A stretch of DNA of 64,000 bases from Palsa-948 sp964481195 (GTDB lineage Bacteria > Bacteroidota > Bacteroidia > Palsa-948), in NCBI GenBank assembly GCA_964481195.1, contig CAYZTB010000009.1, forward strand, positions 20,471 to 84,470, in the 5' to 3' direction. This document shows, piece by piece, positions 1-7,480 of this stretch. A program made the translations under genes and the position numbers. The notes beneath the pieces are model-generated. The model searched no databases, had not been told where the DNA came from, and saw nothing but the letters and a program-made list of their open reading frames with translations. The stretch's first letter is position 1; each line of letters begins with the position of its first letter.

Positions 1-304
1 GTTGCCAAGCTGGTTTAGCACGGAACTCCCACGGTTCGGCCGGTTTTTTCATTTGCTCCTTGTCCATGCTCTCGTCTATCATGCCTGATATTTTCACATA
101 GCCTCCAAGTGGAATCCACCCAATTCCGTATTCAGTATCACCTTTTTTTATTTTGAATAAAGAAAACCAAGGGTCAAAAAAGAGATAGAACTTATCGACT
201 CTCATCTTAAACCATTTAGCAGGTAAAAAATGACCTAGTTCATGTAATACAACAAGTATAGAGAGCGAAAGAATAAGTTGCGAAGCTTTTATCAGAATTT
301 CCAT
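1..304 (-). CDS. rseP: Site-2 intramembrane zinc protease RseP, N-terminal part (cut by window edge)
   Basis: The first about 101 codons are present; the rest lies beyond base 1. The protein starts MEILIKASQLILSLSILVV and runs straight into HELGHF, the HExxH zinc motif of the M50 site-2 proteases, inside the first membrane segment. A second conserved stretch, GIGWIPLGGYVKISGM, follows at about residues 62-77, as in RseP. This family cleaves anti-sigma factors or remnant signal peptides within the inner membrane. The gene lies 35 bases after dxr on the same strand, a pairing common in bacteria, so the two are probably co-transcribed. The PDZ domains and the second catalytic motif cannot be checked here. 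Confidence 0.92.
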   Translation of the reverse strand, partial: MEILIKASQLILSLSILVVLHELGHFLPAKWFKMRVDKFYLFFDPWFSLFKIKKGDTEYGIGWIPLGGYVKISGMIDESMDKEQMKKPAEPWEFRAKPAWQ

Positions 305-339
305 TTATCTATTGGGGTTATTAATCTTATCGTGAATAT

Positions 340-1494
340 TTAAATTAATTCGAGAATTTTTTTTCTTGTTTCAATATCGGTGTTTATATAATCTTGATAC
401 GTTGGATTTTTAATGAACGACACAGAGTTCATACATGTTTCAATTAGTTCGCTCATCTTTAAAAAACTTATTTTACCACTTAAAAACTCTTGTACTGCTA
501 TTTCATTTGCTGCATTTAAAATACAAGGACTATTCCCTCCCTTTTCCATAGCAATAAAGGCTAGAGCAAGGTTACGAAAAGTTTCAGTATCAGGCTTTTC
601 AAATGTAAACGATGGATAATCCATGAAATTAAAGCGCTTAAATGAAGATGATATTCTTTTTGGGTATGACAACGCGTATTGAATAGGAAGTTTCATGTCC
701 GGCAATCCTAATTGAGCTTTCATGCTTCCATCTTTAAACTGAGCGATGGAATGAATAATACTTTGTGGATGCACAATTACTTCTATCTGATCTGCTTTTA
801 GATTAAATAGCCACTTGGCTTCAATAACCTCCAAGCCTTTATTCATTAAGGAAGCAGAATCGATGGTGATTTTAGCCCCCATCTCCCAATTAGGATGCTG
901 CAGGGCTTGCTCTTTTTTAACAGACTCTAAAAATTTCTTGTCCTTACCTCGAAATGGTCCGCCAGAAGCAGTTAAATATATTTTTTCAATTGGATTTTCC
1001 CATTCTCCTGCCATACACTGGAAAATGGCAGAATGTTCAGAATCTACGGGATAGATATTTACTCCATTTTCTTTAGCTAACGCAGTTACAAGTTCTCCTG
1101 CAACTACTAAAGATTCCTTATTAGCAAGAGCAATATTTTTTTTTGCTTTAATAGCTGCTAGGGTGGAAGCTAAGCCTGCATATCCAACTATTGCAGCCAG
1201 CACTATGTGAATACTATCCATTTGAACTACTTGTTCAACAGATTTATTTCCAGCAAATACTTTTATGTCGTATCTACTAAGCGAAGTTTTTACTTGATTG
1301 TATTTGCTTTCATCGGCAATGACTACCGCATTAGGTTTGAAAGCTATTGCTTGTTGGATAAGAAGATCTGCATTGCCATTTGCAGTAAGTACTTCCACAA
1401 CAAATTTATCAAGATGCTCATTTATTACTTCGAGTGCCTGCGTTCCAATAGAACCGGTTGAGCCTAAAATAGCTATGTGTTTTTTGTCGCTCAT
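340..1494 (-). CDS. dxr: 1-deoxy-D-xylulose 5-phosphate reductoisomerase
   Basis: Converts DXP to 2-C-methyl-D-erythritol 4-phosphate with NADPH, the committed step of the MEP isoprenoid pathway, in the cytoplasm. The 384 residues match the usual length. An NADPH-binding loop GSTGSIGTQ sits at residues 11-19, ANKESLV at 124-130, the metal site PVDSEHSA at 149-156 (D151, E153), and the second acidic segment NKGLEVIEA at 218-226 (E222). The ATG overlaps the TGA of the upstream M23 peptidase gene by one base (TGATG), suggesting translational coupling, and rseP follows 35 bases later. All catalytic residues that can be recognised are present. Confidence 0.97.
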   Translation of the reverse strand: MSDKKHIAILGSTGSIGTQALEVINEHLDKFVVEVLTANGNADLLIQQAIAFKPNAVVIADESKYNQVKTSLSRYDIKVFAGNKSVEQVVQMDSIHIVLAAIVGYAGLASTLAAIKAKKNIALANKESLVVAGELVTALAKENGVNIYPVDSEHSAIFQCMAGEWENPIEKIYLTASGGPFRGKDKKFLESVKKEQALQHPNWEMGAKITIDSASLMNKGLEVIEAKWLFNLKADQIEVIVHPQSIIHSIAQFKDGSMKAQLGLPDMKLPIQYALSYPKRISSSFKRFNFMDYPSFTFEKPDTETFRNLALAFIAMEKGGNSPCILNAANEIAVQEFLSGKISFLKMSELIETCMNSVSFIKNPTYQDYINTDIETRKKILELI

Positions 1495-2381
1495 CAGAAC
1501 ACAATATATTCTTGTGGGTCAATAGCTTTTCCATTGTACCATAATTCAAAATGCAAATGTGGTCCACTACTTTGTTCGCCCGAATTTCCTATTACAGCAA
1601 TGGCTTCTCCGGCTTTCACATACTGTCCGGCTTTTTTTAGTAGCACGGAGTTGTGCTTGTAAGCGGAAACTAAATTGTTTGAATGTTGTATCTGAATGGT
1701 AAATCCAGTTTCTGAAGTCCAGCCCGAAAATAATACGGTTCCATCTAATGTTGCTTTTATGGGTTCGTTTTCTTTTGCCACTATATCTGTTCCGTAATGT
1801 TCTTGATTTGCATTAAAAGAAGATGTTACCGTTCCTTTAACAGGTGTAAAAAAGAAAAAATTACTAATGCTTTCCTTGCCCGATTTTTTTTCTGAAAAGG
1901 TCAAAGAGTATTTGTCTTGTGCTTCAATCTCTGCACGAAAGAGGGAATCTTCTTTGGAAGGCCTGGTGTCAATTGCCTTTTGATCTTTACTGTTTTTAGT
2001 ATTTGAATAACCAGCAGATTTATTGTTAAGGCTGTCGTTTCCAATATTTCCACTCATGATATTCATGATGTTTTTCATGGCAGCTGAGCTTAGCTCCAAT
2101 TCATGCTGAAGAGAATCAAATTTTAATGTAAGGCTAACCAGCTCTTTTCTGGTTTTTAGTTCCGATCCATAACCGGGGATGTATGCTTTCATCGGAGTAA
2201 AAGCCACCAAGCTTACCGTTAGTGTTATCATTATTATGGAGATTAAGCCAACCGTAATGAAGATGTTTAATGGGGTTAGTTTTAATGAAAACTGCTCTTC
2301 AAAACTATCGTCATTCATTACTACAAGCCGGTACCTGTTGCGGATTTTACTCCAAAAAGTAGATTTTTTCTTTTCTTCCAT
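1494..2381 (-). CDS. Membrane-anchored M23 (LytM) metallopeptidase
   Basis: Probable murein endopeptidase, or a regulatory LytM protein, with one N-terminal membrane segment (about residues 37-57 of the 295-residue form) and a C-terminal M23 domain. The domain shows HYGTDIVAKENEP (zinc His and Asp) and GPHLHFELWYNG (the HxH zinc site). I placed the start at 2381 (MEEKKKSTFW) rather than at 2417 for two reasons: a good -7 box lies at 2390-2397, inside the longer form, and the family typically begins just before the basic, RYRLVVMNDDSFEE-like stretch. It overlaps dxr by one base. No degenerate active-site residue is visible, so catalytic activity is likely. Confidence 0.9.
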   Translation of the reverse strand: MEEKKKSTFWSKIRNRYRLVVMNDDSFEEQFSLKLTPLNIFITVGLISIIMITLTVSLVAFTPMKAYIPGYGSELKTRKELVSLTLKFDSLQHELELSSAAMKNIMNIMSGNIGNDSLNNKSAGYSNTKNSKDQKAIDTRPSKEDSLFRAEIEAQDKYSLTFSEKKSGKESISNFFFFTPVKGTVTSSFNANQEHYGTDIVAKENEPIKATLDGTVLFSGWTSETGFTIQIQHSNNLVSAYKHNSVLLKKAGQYVKAGEAIAVIGNSGEQSSGPHLHFELWYNGKAIDPQEYIVF

Positions 2382-2389
2382 TAGCCCCG

Positions 2390-2397
2390 CAAAGATA
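2390..2397 (-). promoter_or_regulatory. -7 promoter element of the M23-dxr-rseP operon
   Basis: On the minus strand this reads TATCTTTG, a full match to the Bacteroidota -7 consensus TAnnTTTG, 8 bases upstream of the ATG at 2381. No convincing -33 TTTG is seen at 17-20 bases upstream, so the call rests on the -7 box and its position. Confidence 0.5.
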
Positions 2398-2468
2398 TGG
2401 TTTTGGGCATACTTCATAGGGAAGTACTCATCAAATTCAGAATAATAATTAGAGGCATTAAAAATATA

Positions 2469-2499
2469 TTTTGTGGAATCAAAATCCTTTTTACCTTTG
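2469..2499 (+). promoter_or_regulatory. Promoter of the sulfate assimilation operon (-33/-7)
   Basis: TTTTG at 2469-2473 and TACCTTTG at 2492-2499 are separated by 18 bases, fitting the Bacteroidota sigma-ABfr consensus (TTTG, 17-20 bases, TAnnTTTG). Transcription should start near 2503-2506, about 15-18 bases before the first leader ORF. It is the only strong promoter seen between here and the sulfite reductase gene. Confidence 0.75.
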
Positions 2500-2520
2500 C
2501 CCCATCATTTAGAAACAACA

Positions 2521-2586
2521 ATGACAAACAATAAGCTCAACACGGTTAATAACGCATACAGCACTTGCTGTATGATGTGTATTTAA
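2521..2586 (+). CDS. Leader peptide 1, Cys/Met-rich (21 aa), predicted attenuator
   Basis: A 21-codon ORF 15-18 bases after the predicted transcription start. It ends STCCMMCI, with Cys codons at 2566-2571 (two in tandem) and 2578-2580 and two Met codons between them. The Cys codons lie in the 3' arm and just beyond a 7-bp perfect hairpin (ATACAGC / GCTGTAT). The stop is 4 bases before GGAAGAG (2591-2597), which is the exact reverse complement of the terminator segment CTCTTCC at 2628-2634. A ribosome stalled on Cys codons would leave GGAAGAG free to form an antiterminator, while one reaching the stop would cover it. Function is inferred from this geometry and from the sulfur genes downstream. 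Confidence 0.75.
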   Translation: MTNNKLNTVNNAYSTCCMMCI

Positions 2587-2623
2587 TTGTGGAAGAGTTT
2601 TAGTTAGTCAATAACGATATAAC

Positions 2624-2657
2624 AAGGCTCTTCCGAAAGGAGGGGCCTTCTTTTTTT
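2624..2657 (+). terminator. Intrinsic terminator 1 of the leader (attenuator)
   Basis: An 11-bp stem (2624-2634 with 2639-2649, two G-T wobbles), closed by a GAAA tetraloop at 2635-2638, is followed by C and seven T at 2651-2657. The 5' arm contains CTCTTCC, which can pair instead with GGAAGAG at 2591-2597, immediately after leader ORF 1. The two foldings are mutually exclusive. Confidence 0.8.
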
Positions 2658-2682
2658 GCATCAAACTAATAGATAAAATAAA

Positions 2683-2784
2683 ATGAAAAATAAAATCAAC
2701 ATTCATACTTCAACCTTAAACATTACCCGTATGTGTATTTGTATGTGCATGTGTAGAGCGAGGGCCTATGCGTTGAGGTGTTGA
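2683..2784 (+). CDS. Leader peptide 2, Cys/Met-rich (33 aa), predicted attenuator
   Basis: A second short ORF between terminators 1 and 2. Its middle reads TRMCICMCMCRARAYALRC: four Cys codons alternating with Ile or Met at residues 18-24, then a fifth Cys as the last residue. This density of Cys and Met codons is far above chance and mirrors leader 1. GCGAGGGC at 2758-2765, within the Arg/Ala codons, can pair with a bulge to GCCCTTCCGC (2809-2818) in the 5' arm of terminator 2, giving a possible antiterminator. The alternation Met-Cys suggests response to Cys, Met or both. It is too short for homology calling; function is inferred. Confidence 0.72.
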   Translation: MKNKINIHTSTLNITRMCICMCMCRARAYALRC

Positions 2785-2804
2785 TGAAATTACACTTAAA
2801 TGTC

Positions 2805-2841
2805 AAAAGCCCTTCCGCAAAAACGCAGAAGGGCTTTTTTT
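2805..2841 (+). terminator. Intrinsic terminator 2 of the leader (attenuator)
   Basis: An 11-bp perfect stem (2805-2815 with 2828-2838, AAAAGCCCTTC / GAAGGGCTTTT) with a 12-base loop; the T tract runs through 2835-2841. It stands 37 bases before the ATG of the sulfite reductase gene, so any transcript entering the operon from the upstream promoter must pass it. Confidence 0.8.
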
Positions 2842-2878
2842 ATGTCTTTAAACAAAATAATTTAAAAAAATAAATACA

Positions 2879-5008
2879 ATGCAATCATTTAGAACAGAAT
2901 TAGAAAACCCAGTTATAGAAAAAGACATTCTTGATTTAGAGAAAAAAATAATTCTATTTAAGGAAGGTAAAATAGATTCAGAAAAATTTAGATCTCTGCG
3001 GCTAGCAAGGGGAGTATACGGACAGCGGCAGCAAGGGGTGCAGATGATTCGAATAAAAATCCCACTTGGAAAAATAACAGTAAAACAACTTTTGAAAATT
3101 GCAGATATATCTGACGAATATTCAAATGGGAACTTACATTTAACTACACGACAAGATGTGCAAATACATTATGTGTCGCTTGATAAAACGCCAGAGCTAT
3201 GGGCTAAGCTAGAAAAGGATGATATCACGCTGCGAGAAGCTTGCGGAAACACTGTGCGAAACATCACCGCCTCTTCTTTTGCGGGGATCGATCCGAAAGA
3301 ACCATTTGATGTCACTCCCTATGCAGAAGGCTTGTTTCGTTTCTTCCTAAGAAATCCTATACAAGAAAACCTTGGGAGAAAATTCAAAATTGCTTTTTCG
3401 TCAAGCGAAAAGGACACAGCTTTTGTTTTTATTCATGATTTAGGCTTAATTCCAAAGGTTAAAATAATTGAGGGAACAATAGTAAAAGGATTCAAGGTTG
3501 TAATTGCCGGTGGTCTTGGTGCGCAGCCACAATTGGCACAAATTGCCGATGAGTTTTTGCCAGCTGAATATTTAATACCGTTTGCTGAAGCAGTTGTACG
3601 TGTTTTTGATAGATATGGGGAAAGAAACAATCGTCATAAAGCTCGACTAAAATATTTGATAGCGAAGATTGGACTCGAAGAGTTTCTAAGGTTAGTAAAA
3701 GAAGAACGGCTTGCTTTAAAATCTAAGCCATCAGAAATAAAGATACTGCCGCCTGTTTCTGATTATTTTAATCAGGAAGAAAAAGGGAAAGTGTTTACTA
3801 CTTTTAAAGTATCGGACACTGCTAATTATTTACAATGGAGAAATTCAAATGTAGTAGAGCAAAAGCAGCAAGGGTTTTTTGCAGTAGGCGTGCGGGTTCC
3901 ATTGGGAAATATTCATTCAGATAAAGCACGGCAACTAGCCGATATAGTAAAAAAATATTCCTCTGACGATCTTCGAATTACACTGAATCAAGGATTTTTG
4001 CTTCGGTTTGTTCCTAAAGATGCATTAGTTACTCTATACAAAGAGTTGAGTGCAATCAACCTTTCTTTAGCAGGCTTTGATAGCCTTGGCGATATTACAG
4101 CTTGCCCGGGTACCGATACTTGTAATCTTGGAATTTCAAACAGCACAGGAATTGCGCTTGAGTTGGAAAAAGTTATTCAAAACGAGTATGCTGATTTGCT
4201 TTATGAAAAAAACATTAAAATTAAAATCAGTGGCTGCATGAACTCGTGCGGACAACATTCATTGGCGCATATTGGATTTCATGGAAGCTCATTAAAATCT
4301 GGTTCTCATGTATTACCTGCTTTGCAAGTCCTATTAGGCGGTGGAGTGATTGGAGATGGATCAGGTAAAATATCTGATAAAGTAATAAAGGTACCCAGCA
4401 AGCGAGGACCTGCTGTGCTACGTACCTTATTAGATGACTACGAGAAACAAAAAAATGGAAGTGAAACATTTAACCAGTATTATGAAAGAAAAGGCAATAA
4501 TTATTTCTTTCAATTACTTAGACATCATGCTGATTTATCTACGCTTATTGAAAACGAATACAAAGACTGGGGCTATGAAGAATCTTTTAAGCCTTTAATT
4601 GGTGTAGGGGAATGTGCCGGTGTTATGATAGATTTAGTAGCCACGTTGTTTTTAGAAGCGCAAGAAAAATTAGACGCTGCACAAACTGCATTTCAGGAAG
4701 ACTTATTTGCAGATTCCATTTATCAAAGTTACGGTGCTTTTGTAAATGGAGCCAAAGCACTGTTGTTATCGAAGCAAATAACAAGTAATACACAACATGG
4801 AATACTTAATGAGTTTGATAAACATTTTGTAGCTACAGGTGATTTTGAATTTGAAGGAAAGTTTGTTGAAGAGGTTTTGGAAATCAATAAAGCAGAGCCA
4901 ACAAAATCTTTCTCTCAAGCATATTTTTTTAATGCAAAAAAGTTTATCGAGAACATTATTCAAAAGAGAGAAAATCAATTGAGTCAACAAAATAATGTAC
5001 TTGCTTAA
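2879..5008 (+). CDS. Siroheme sulfite (nitrite-type) reductase with C-terminal HEPN-like domain
   Basis: Six-electron reduction of sulfite to sulfide using a siroheme coupled to a [4Fe-4S] cluster. Two ferredoxin-like half domains are each followed by a nitrite/sulfite reductase domain. The cluster/siroheme cysteines are present: C409-x5-C415 (TACPGTDTC) and C453-x3-C457 (SGCMNSCG). After about residue 575 the protein continues for about 130 residues in a helical segment (DLFADSIYQSYGAFVNGAKA, then TQHGILNEF) that looks like a HEPN domain, which explains the 709-residue length against about 570 for the plain enzyme. No flavoprotein subunit (CysJ) is nearby, so the electron donor is probably ferredoxin. 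First structural gene after the leader. Sulfite rather than nitrite is inferred from the cys genes in the operon. Confidence 0.9.
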   Translation: MQSFRTELENPVIEKDILDLEKKIILFKEGKIDSEKFRSLRLARGVYGQRQQGVQMIRIKIPLGKITVKQLLKIADISDEYSNGNLHLTTRQDVQIHYVSLDKTPELWAKLEKDDITLREACGNTVRNITASSFAGIDPKEPFDVTPYAEGLFRFFLRNPIQENLGRKFKIAFSSSEKDTAFVFIHDLGLIPKVKIIEGTIVKGFKVVIAGGLGAQPQLAQIADEFLPAEYLIPFAEAVVRVFDRYGERNNRHKARLKYLIAKIGLEEFLRLVKEERLALKSKPSEIKILPPVSDYFNQEEKGKVFTTFKVSDTANYLQWRNSNVVEQKQQGFFAVGVRVPLGNIHSDKARQLADIVKKYSSDDLRITLNQGFLLRFVPKDALVTLYKELSAINLSLAGFDSLGDITACPGTDTCNLGISNSTGIALELEKVIQNEYADLLYEKNIKIKISGCMNSCGQHSLAHIGFHGSSLKSGSHVLPALQVLLGGGVIGDGSGKISDKVIKVPSKRGPAVLRTLLDDYEKQKNGSETFNQYYERKGNNYFFQLLRHHADLSTLIENEYKDWGYEESFKPLIGVGECAGVMIDLVATLFLEAQEKLDAAQTAFQEDLFADSIYQSYGAFVNGAKALLLSKQITSNTQHGILNEFDKHFVATGDFEFEGKFVEEVLEINKAEPTKSFSQAYFFNAKKFIENIIQKRENQLSQQNNVLA

Positions 5009-5119
5009 TGCCACACAAATGAAAAGAATAAATAAACAAATTTCATTAATATATTTTTATTGTTGTTTTAATTGACAATAAAATCAGAATAAAAAATTTA
5101 TCAACTTAAAAATAATACA

Positions 5120-5893
5120 ATGAAAAATAAAAATATACAACCTAAATTAACTTTAGTAGGCGCAGGCCCCGGAGATCCAGACTTAATAACCGTAAAAGCT
5201 ATCACCGCTTTAGGAAAAGCAGATGTTATACTTTATGATGCTTTAGCAAACAAGAAACTTTTGCAATACGCACCATCGAGCATCAAAAAAATATTTGTAG
5301 GAAAGCGGAATGGAAAGCATTCCTTAAAGCAAGATCAAATAAATAATCTTATAGTTGACTTAGCTTTTACTTACGGCAATGTAGTCCGATTGAAAGGAGG
5401 CGACCCATTTGTATTTGGAAGAGGCTATGAAGAAATTCAGCATGCTGAGTTGTTCAATATTGTAACCGAAGTAATACCAGGTATTTCATCCTCAGTAGGT
5501 GTTCCTGCCTTGGCTGGTATTCCAGTAACTCATCGTGGGCTAAGCGAAAGTTTTTGGGTAATTACAGGCACAACTCGTACAGGGGAATTATCTGCTGACA
5601 TTAAGCTTGCCTCTCAATCAAAGGCTACGGTTGTCATTTTAATGGGCGTTAATAAGTTAAGCAAAATTGTAAAAATCTACAAAGCTGCTGGCAAGGAAAA
5701 ATTACCAATAGCATTAATTCAAAATGGAACTCTGCCTGATGAGCGTATTGCAATTGCAACAGTAGCAACAATAGAAGAAGCAGTGCAATTTAAAAAGATT
5801 GCTTCTCCCGCAATTATTATTATTGGAGAGGTGGTCAGTTTGCACCCAGAATTTATTTCTCAGGAATTATTTGAAAAATACGTATTGAATTAA
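5120..5893 (+). CDS. cobA: Uroporphyrinogen-III C-methyltransferase
   Basis: Makes precorrin-2 from uroporphyrinogen III using two SAM, the first step towards siroheme. The 257-residue protein is a stand-alone SUMT. It shows LVGAGPGDPDLITVKAI at residues 11-27, GGDPFVFGRGYEE at about 94-106, and the VIPGISSSVGVPALAGIPVT stretch at about 118-137, all signatures of the family. It lies 111 bases after the sulfite reductase gene and just before the Met8-like fusion gene. That gene carries the next two steps, so the operon supplies the cofactor for its own reductase. The gap holds only an AT-rich hairpin (5055-5083) with no T tract. Confidence 0.94.
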   Translation: MKNKNIQPKLTLVGAGPGDPDLITVKAITALGKADVILYDALANKKLLQYAPSSIKKIFVGKRNGKHSLKQDQINNLIVDLAFTYGNVVRLKGGDPFVFGRGYEEIQHAELFNIVTEVIPGISSSVGVPALAGIPVTHRGLSESFWVITGTTRTGELSADIKLASQSKATVVILMGVNKLSKIVKIYKAAGKEKLPIALIQNGTLPDERIAIATVATIEEAVQFKKIASPAIIIIGEVVSLHPEFISQELFEKYVLN

Positions 5894-5911
5894 TCTTTGA
5901 ATATATATATA

Positions 5912-7480
5912 ATGAACACAATTAATGAAAGTTCTACTATGTTAGAAGCCATACCTCGTACTGGTAATAAATTGTTTCCAATTTTTTTGAAATTGGAGAA
6001 ACTAAAAGTCCTGATTGTTGGAGGTGGCTTGGTCGCTTTGGAAAAGCTTAAAGCTGTTTTAAATAATAGTCCAGAAACAGCAATAGTCCTAATAGCTCCA
6101 GATATTATTCCCGAAATAGTTGTGCTAGCTTCTGGCCTGCAAACAATTTCAATCAAGCAACGAGTGTTTTTTCCAGGCGATTTATACTCGGCAGATCTTG
6201 TAATAGCTGCAACTGCCGATTCGGACACAAATAAAATTATTAAATCTGAATCACAGAAGCGAGGCATTTTGGTAAACGTAGCTGATACTCCAGAGTTATG
6301 TGATTTTTATTTGGGAAGTATTGTGAGTAAAGGAGATTTAAAAATTGCCGTTTCTACCAACGGCAAATCTCCTACCATGGCTAAGCGTGTAAAAGAAGTG
6401 TTGAATGAATCTTTTCCTCAGGAAACACAAGGCGTATTGGATAATCTGGAAACAATAAGGAAAAAATTGAACGGAGATTTTTCCGATAAAGTTAGGAAGC
6501 TAAATGAAATTACTGCTGTGCTAGCAATAGAAAACAATTTAGCATCCTTGCAGCCACATATTTCGGTAGAACATGAAAACGCTAAGCCTCCCTATAAACA
6601 AACAAAATACTGGTTACTGTATTCTTTGTCTGCACTAGCTTTAATGATTGTTGGTCATTTATTATTTTCGTTTTTGCCAGTACCATACATAGGCGAATAC
6701 ATAGGTGATACTGTCGGGAAAATAGATAAAACAATATTGTTTTTTGTATTAGGAGGTTTTTTAGCTCAAATGGTAGATGGCGCATTGGGCATGGCTTATG
6801 GCGTTACGGCTACTACTTTTTTACTTTCATATGGTATTGGAACTGCATCGGCAGTAGCGAGTGTTAAAGCTTCAGAAATATTTACCACAGGCGCTTCTGG
6901 TCTTATGCATTTGAAATTTAAAAATGTAAATACAAAACTGTTTAGGAGTTTATTATTCCCCGGTATTGTAGGTGCAATTATTGGAGCGTATATACTTTCA
7001 TCGCTAGGTAGTTACACGGATTATTTAAGACCATTTGTTTCTGCATATACATTAATATTAGGTGTAATAATTATTAGAAAAGCCATTCGTAAAAAAATAC
7101 AAAAGCAAAAAATAAAGCGAGTCGGTCGGTTAGCATTGATTGGCGGTTTCCTCGATTCCATTGGTGGGGGAGGTTGGGGACCTATTGTTTCTTCTACTTT
7201 AATTGCAAGAGGCAGAGCGTTGCGTTATACTGTAGGATCGGTAAACCTGGCAGAATTTTTTATTACGCTGGCTAGTTCCATAACTTTTTTTACGCTTATA
7301 GGAATTCAACATTGGGATATTATTGTTGGATTAATTATTGGAGGAATGATTGCCTCGCCTTTTGCTGCCTACTTTACTTCAAAAATACCAGTTAGAGCAG
7401 GGTTGATAACTGTTGGAATCGTAATAATAATTGTTAGTTTAAGAATACTAATAAAAACATATTTGAACCTATGGACTTAA
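5912..7480 (+). CDS. Fusion: precorrin-2 dehydrogenase/sirohydrochlorin ferrochelatase (Met8/CysG-N) + TSUP (TauE/SafE) transporter
   Basis: Residues about 16-215 form a siroheme synthase N-terminal module with a Rossmann motif KVLIVGGGLVALEKLKAVL and the VNVADTPELCDFYLGS signature: NAD-dependent oxidation of precorrin-2, then iron insertion. Residues about 230-522 are a multi-pass TSUP permease (LGGFLAQMVDGALGMAYG, then GGFLDSIGGGGWGPIVSSTL), the family that carries sulfite, sulfate or sulfoacetate. It lacks the SUMT domain of full CysG, supplied by cobA upstream. I used the ATG at 5912; an in-frame TTG lies 15 bases upstream. The last 10 bases overlap cysH. The substrate is inferred from operon context. 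Confidence 0.88.
   Translation: MNTINESSTMLEAIPRTGNKLFPIFLKLEKLKVLIVGGGLVALEKLKAVLNNSPETAIVLIAPDIIPEIVVLASGLQTISIKQRVFFPGDLYSADLVIAATADSDTNKIIKSESQKRGILVNVADTPELCDFYLGSIVSKGDLKIAVSTNGKSPTMAKRVKEVLNESFPQETQGVLDNLETIRKKLNGDFSDKVRKLNEITAVLAIENNLASLQPHISVEHENAKPPYKQTKYWLLYSLSALALMIVGHLLFSFLPVPYIGEYIGDTVGKIDKTILFFVLGGFLAQMVDGALGMAYGVTATTFLLSYGIGTASAVASVKASEIFTTGASGLMHLKFKNVNTKLFRSLLFPGIVGAIIGAYILSSLGSYTDYLRPFVSAYTLILGVIIIRKAIRKKIQKQKIKRVGRLALIGGFLDSIGGGGWGPIVSSTLIARGRALRYTVGSVNLAEFFITLASSITFFTLIGIQHWDIIVGLIIGGMIASPFAAYFTSKIPVRAGLITVGIVIIIVSLRILIKTYLNLWT

Noticed and set aside
2500..2878. SAM riboswitch upstream of the sulfur operon
   Set aside because: I see two simple hairpins that are terminators and short Cys/Met ORFs, not a SAM-I type four-way junction or kink-turn.
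5055..5083. AT-rich hairpin (TTTTATTGT / ACAATAAAA) between the sulfite reductase and cobA genes
   Set aside because: It has only A-T-rich pairs and no T tract, so it is not a convincing terminator.
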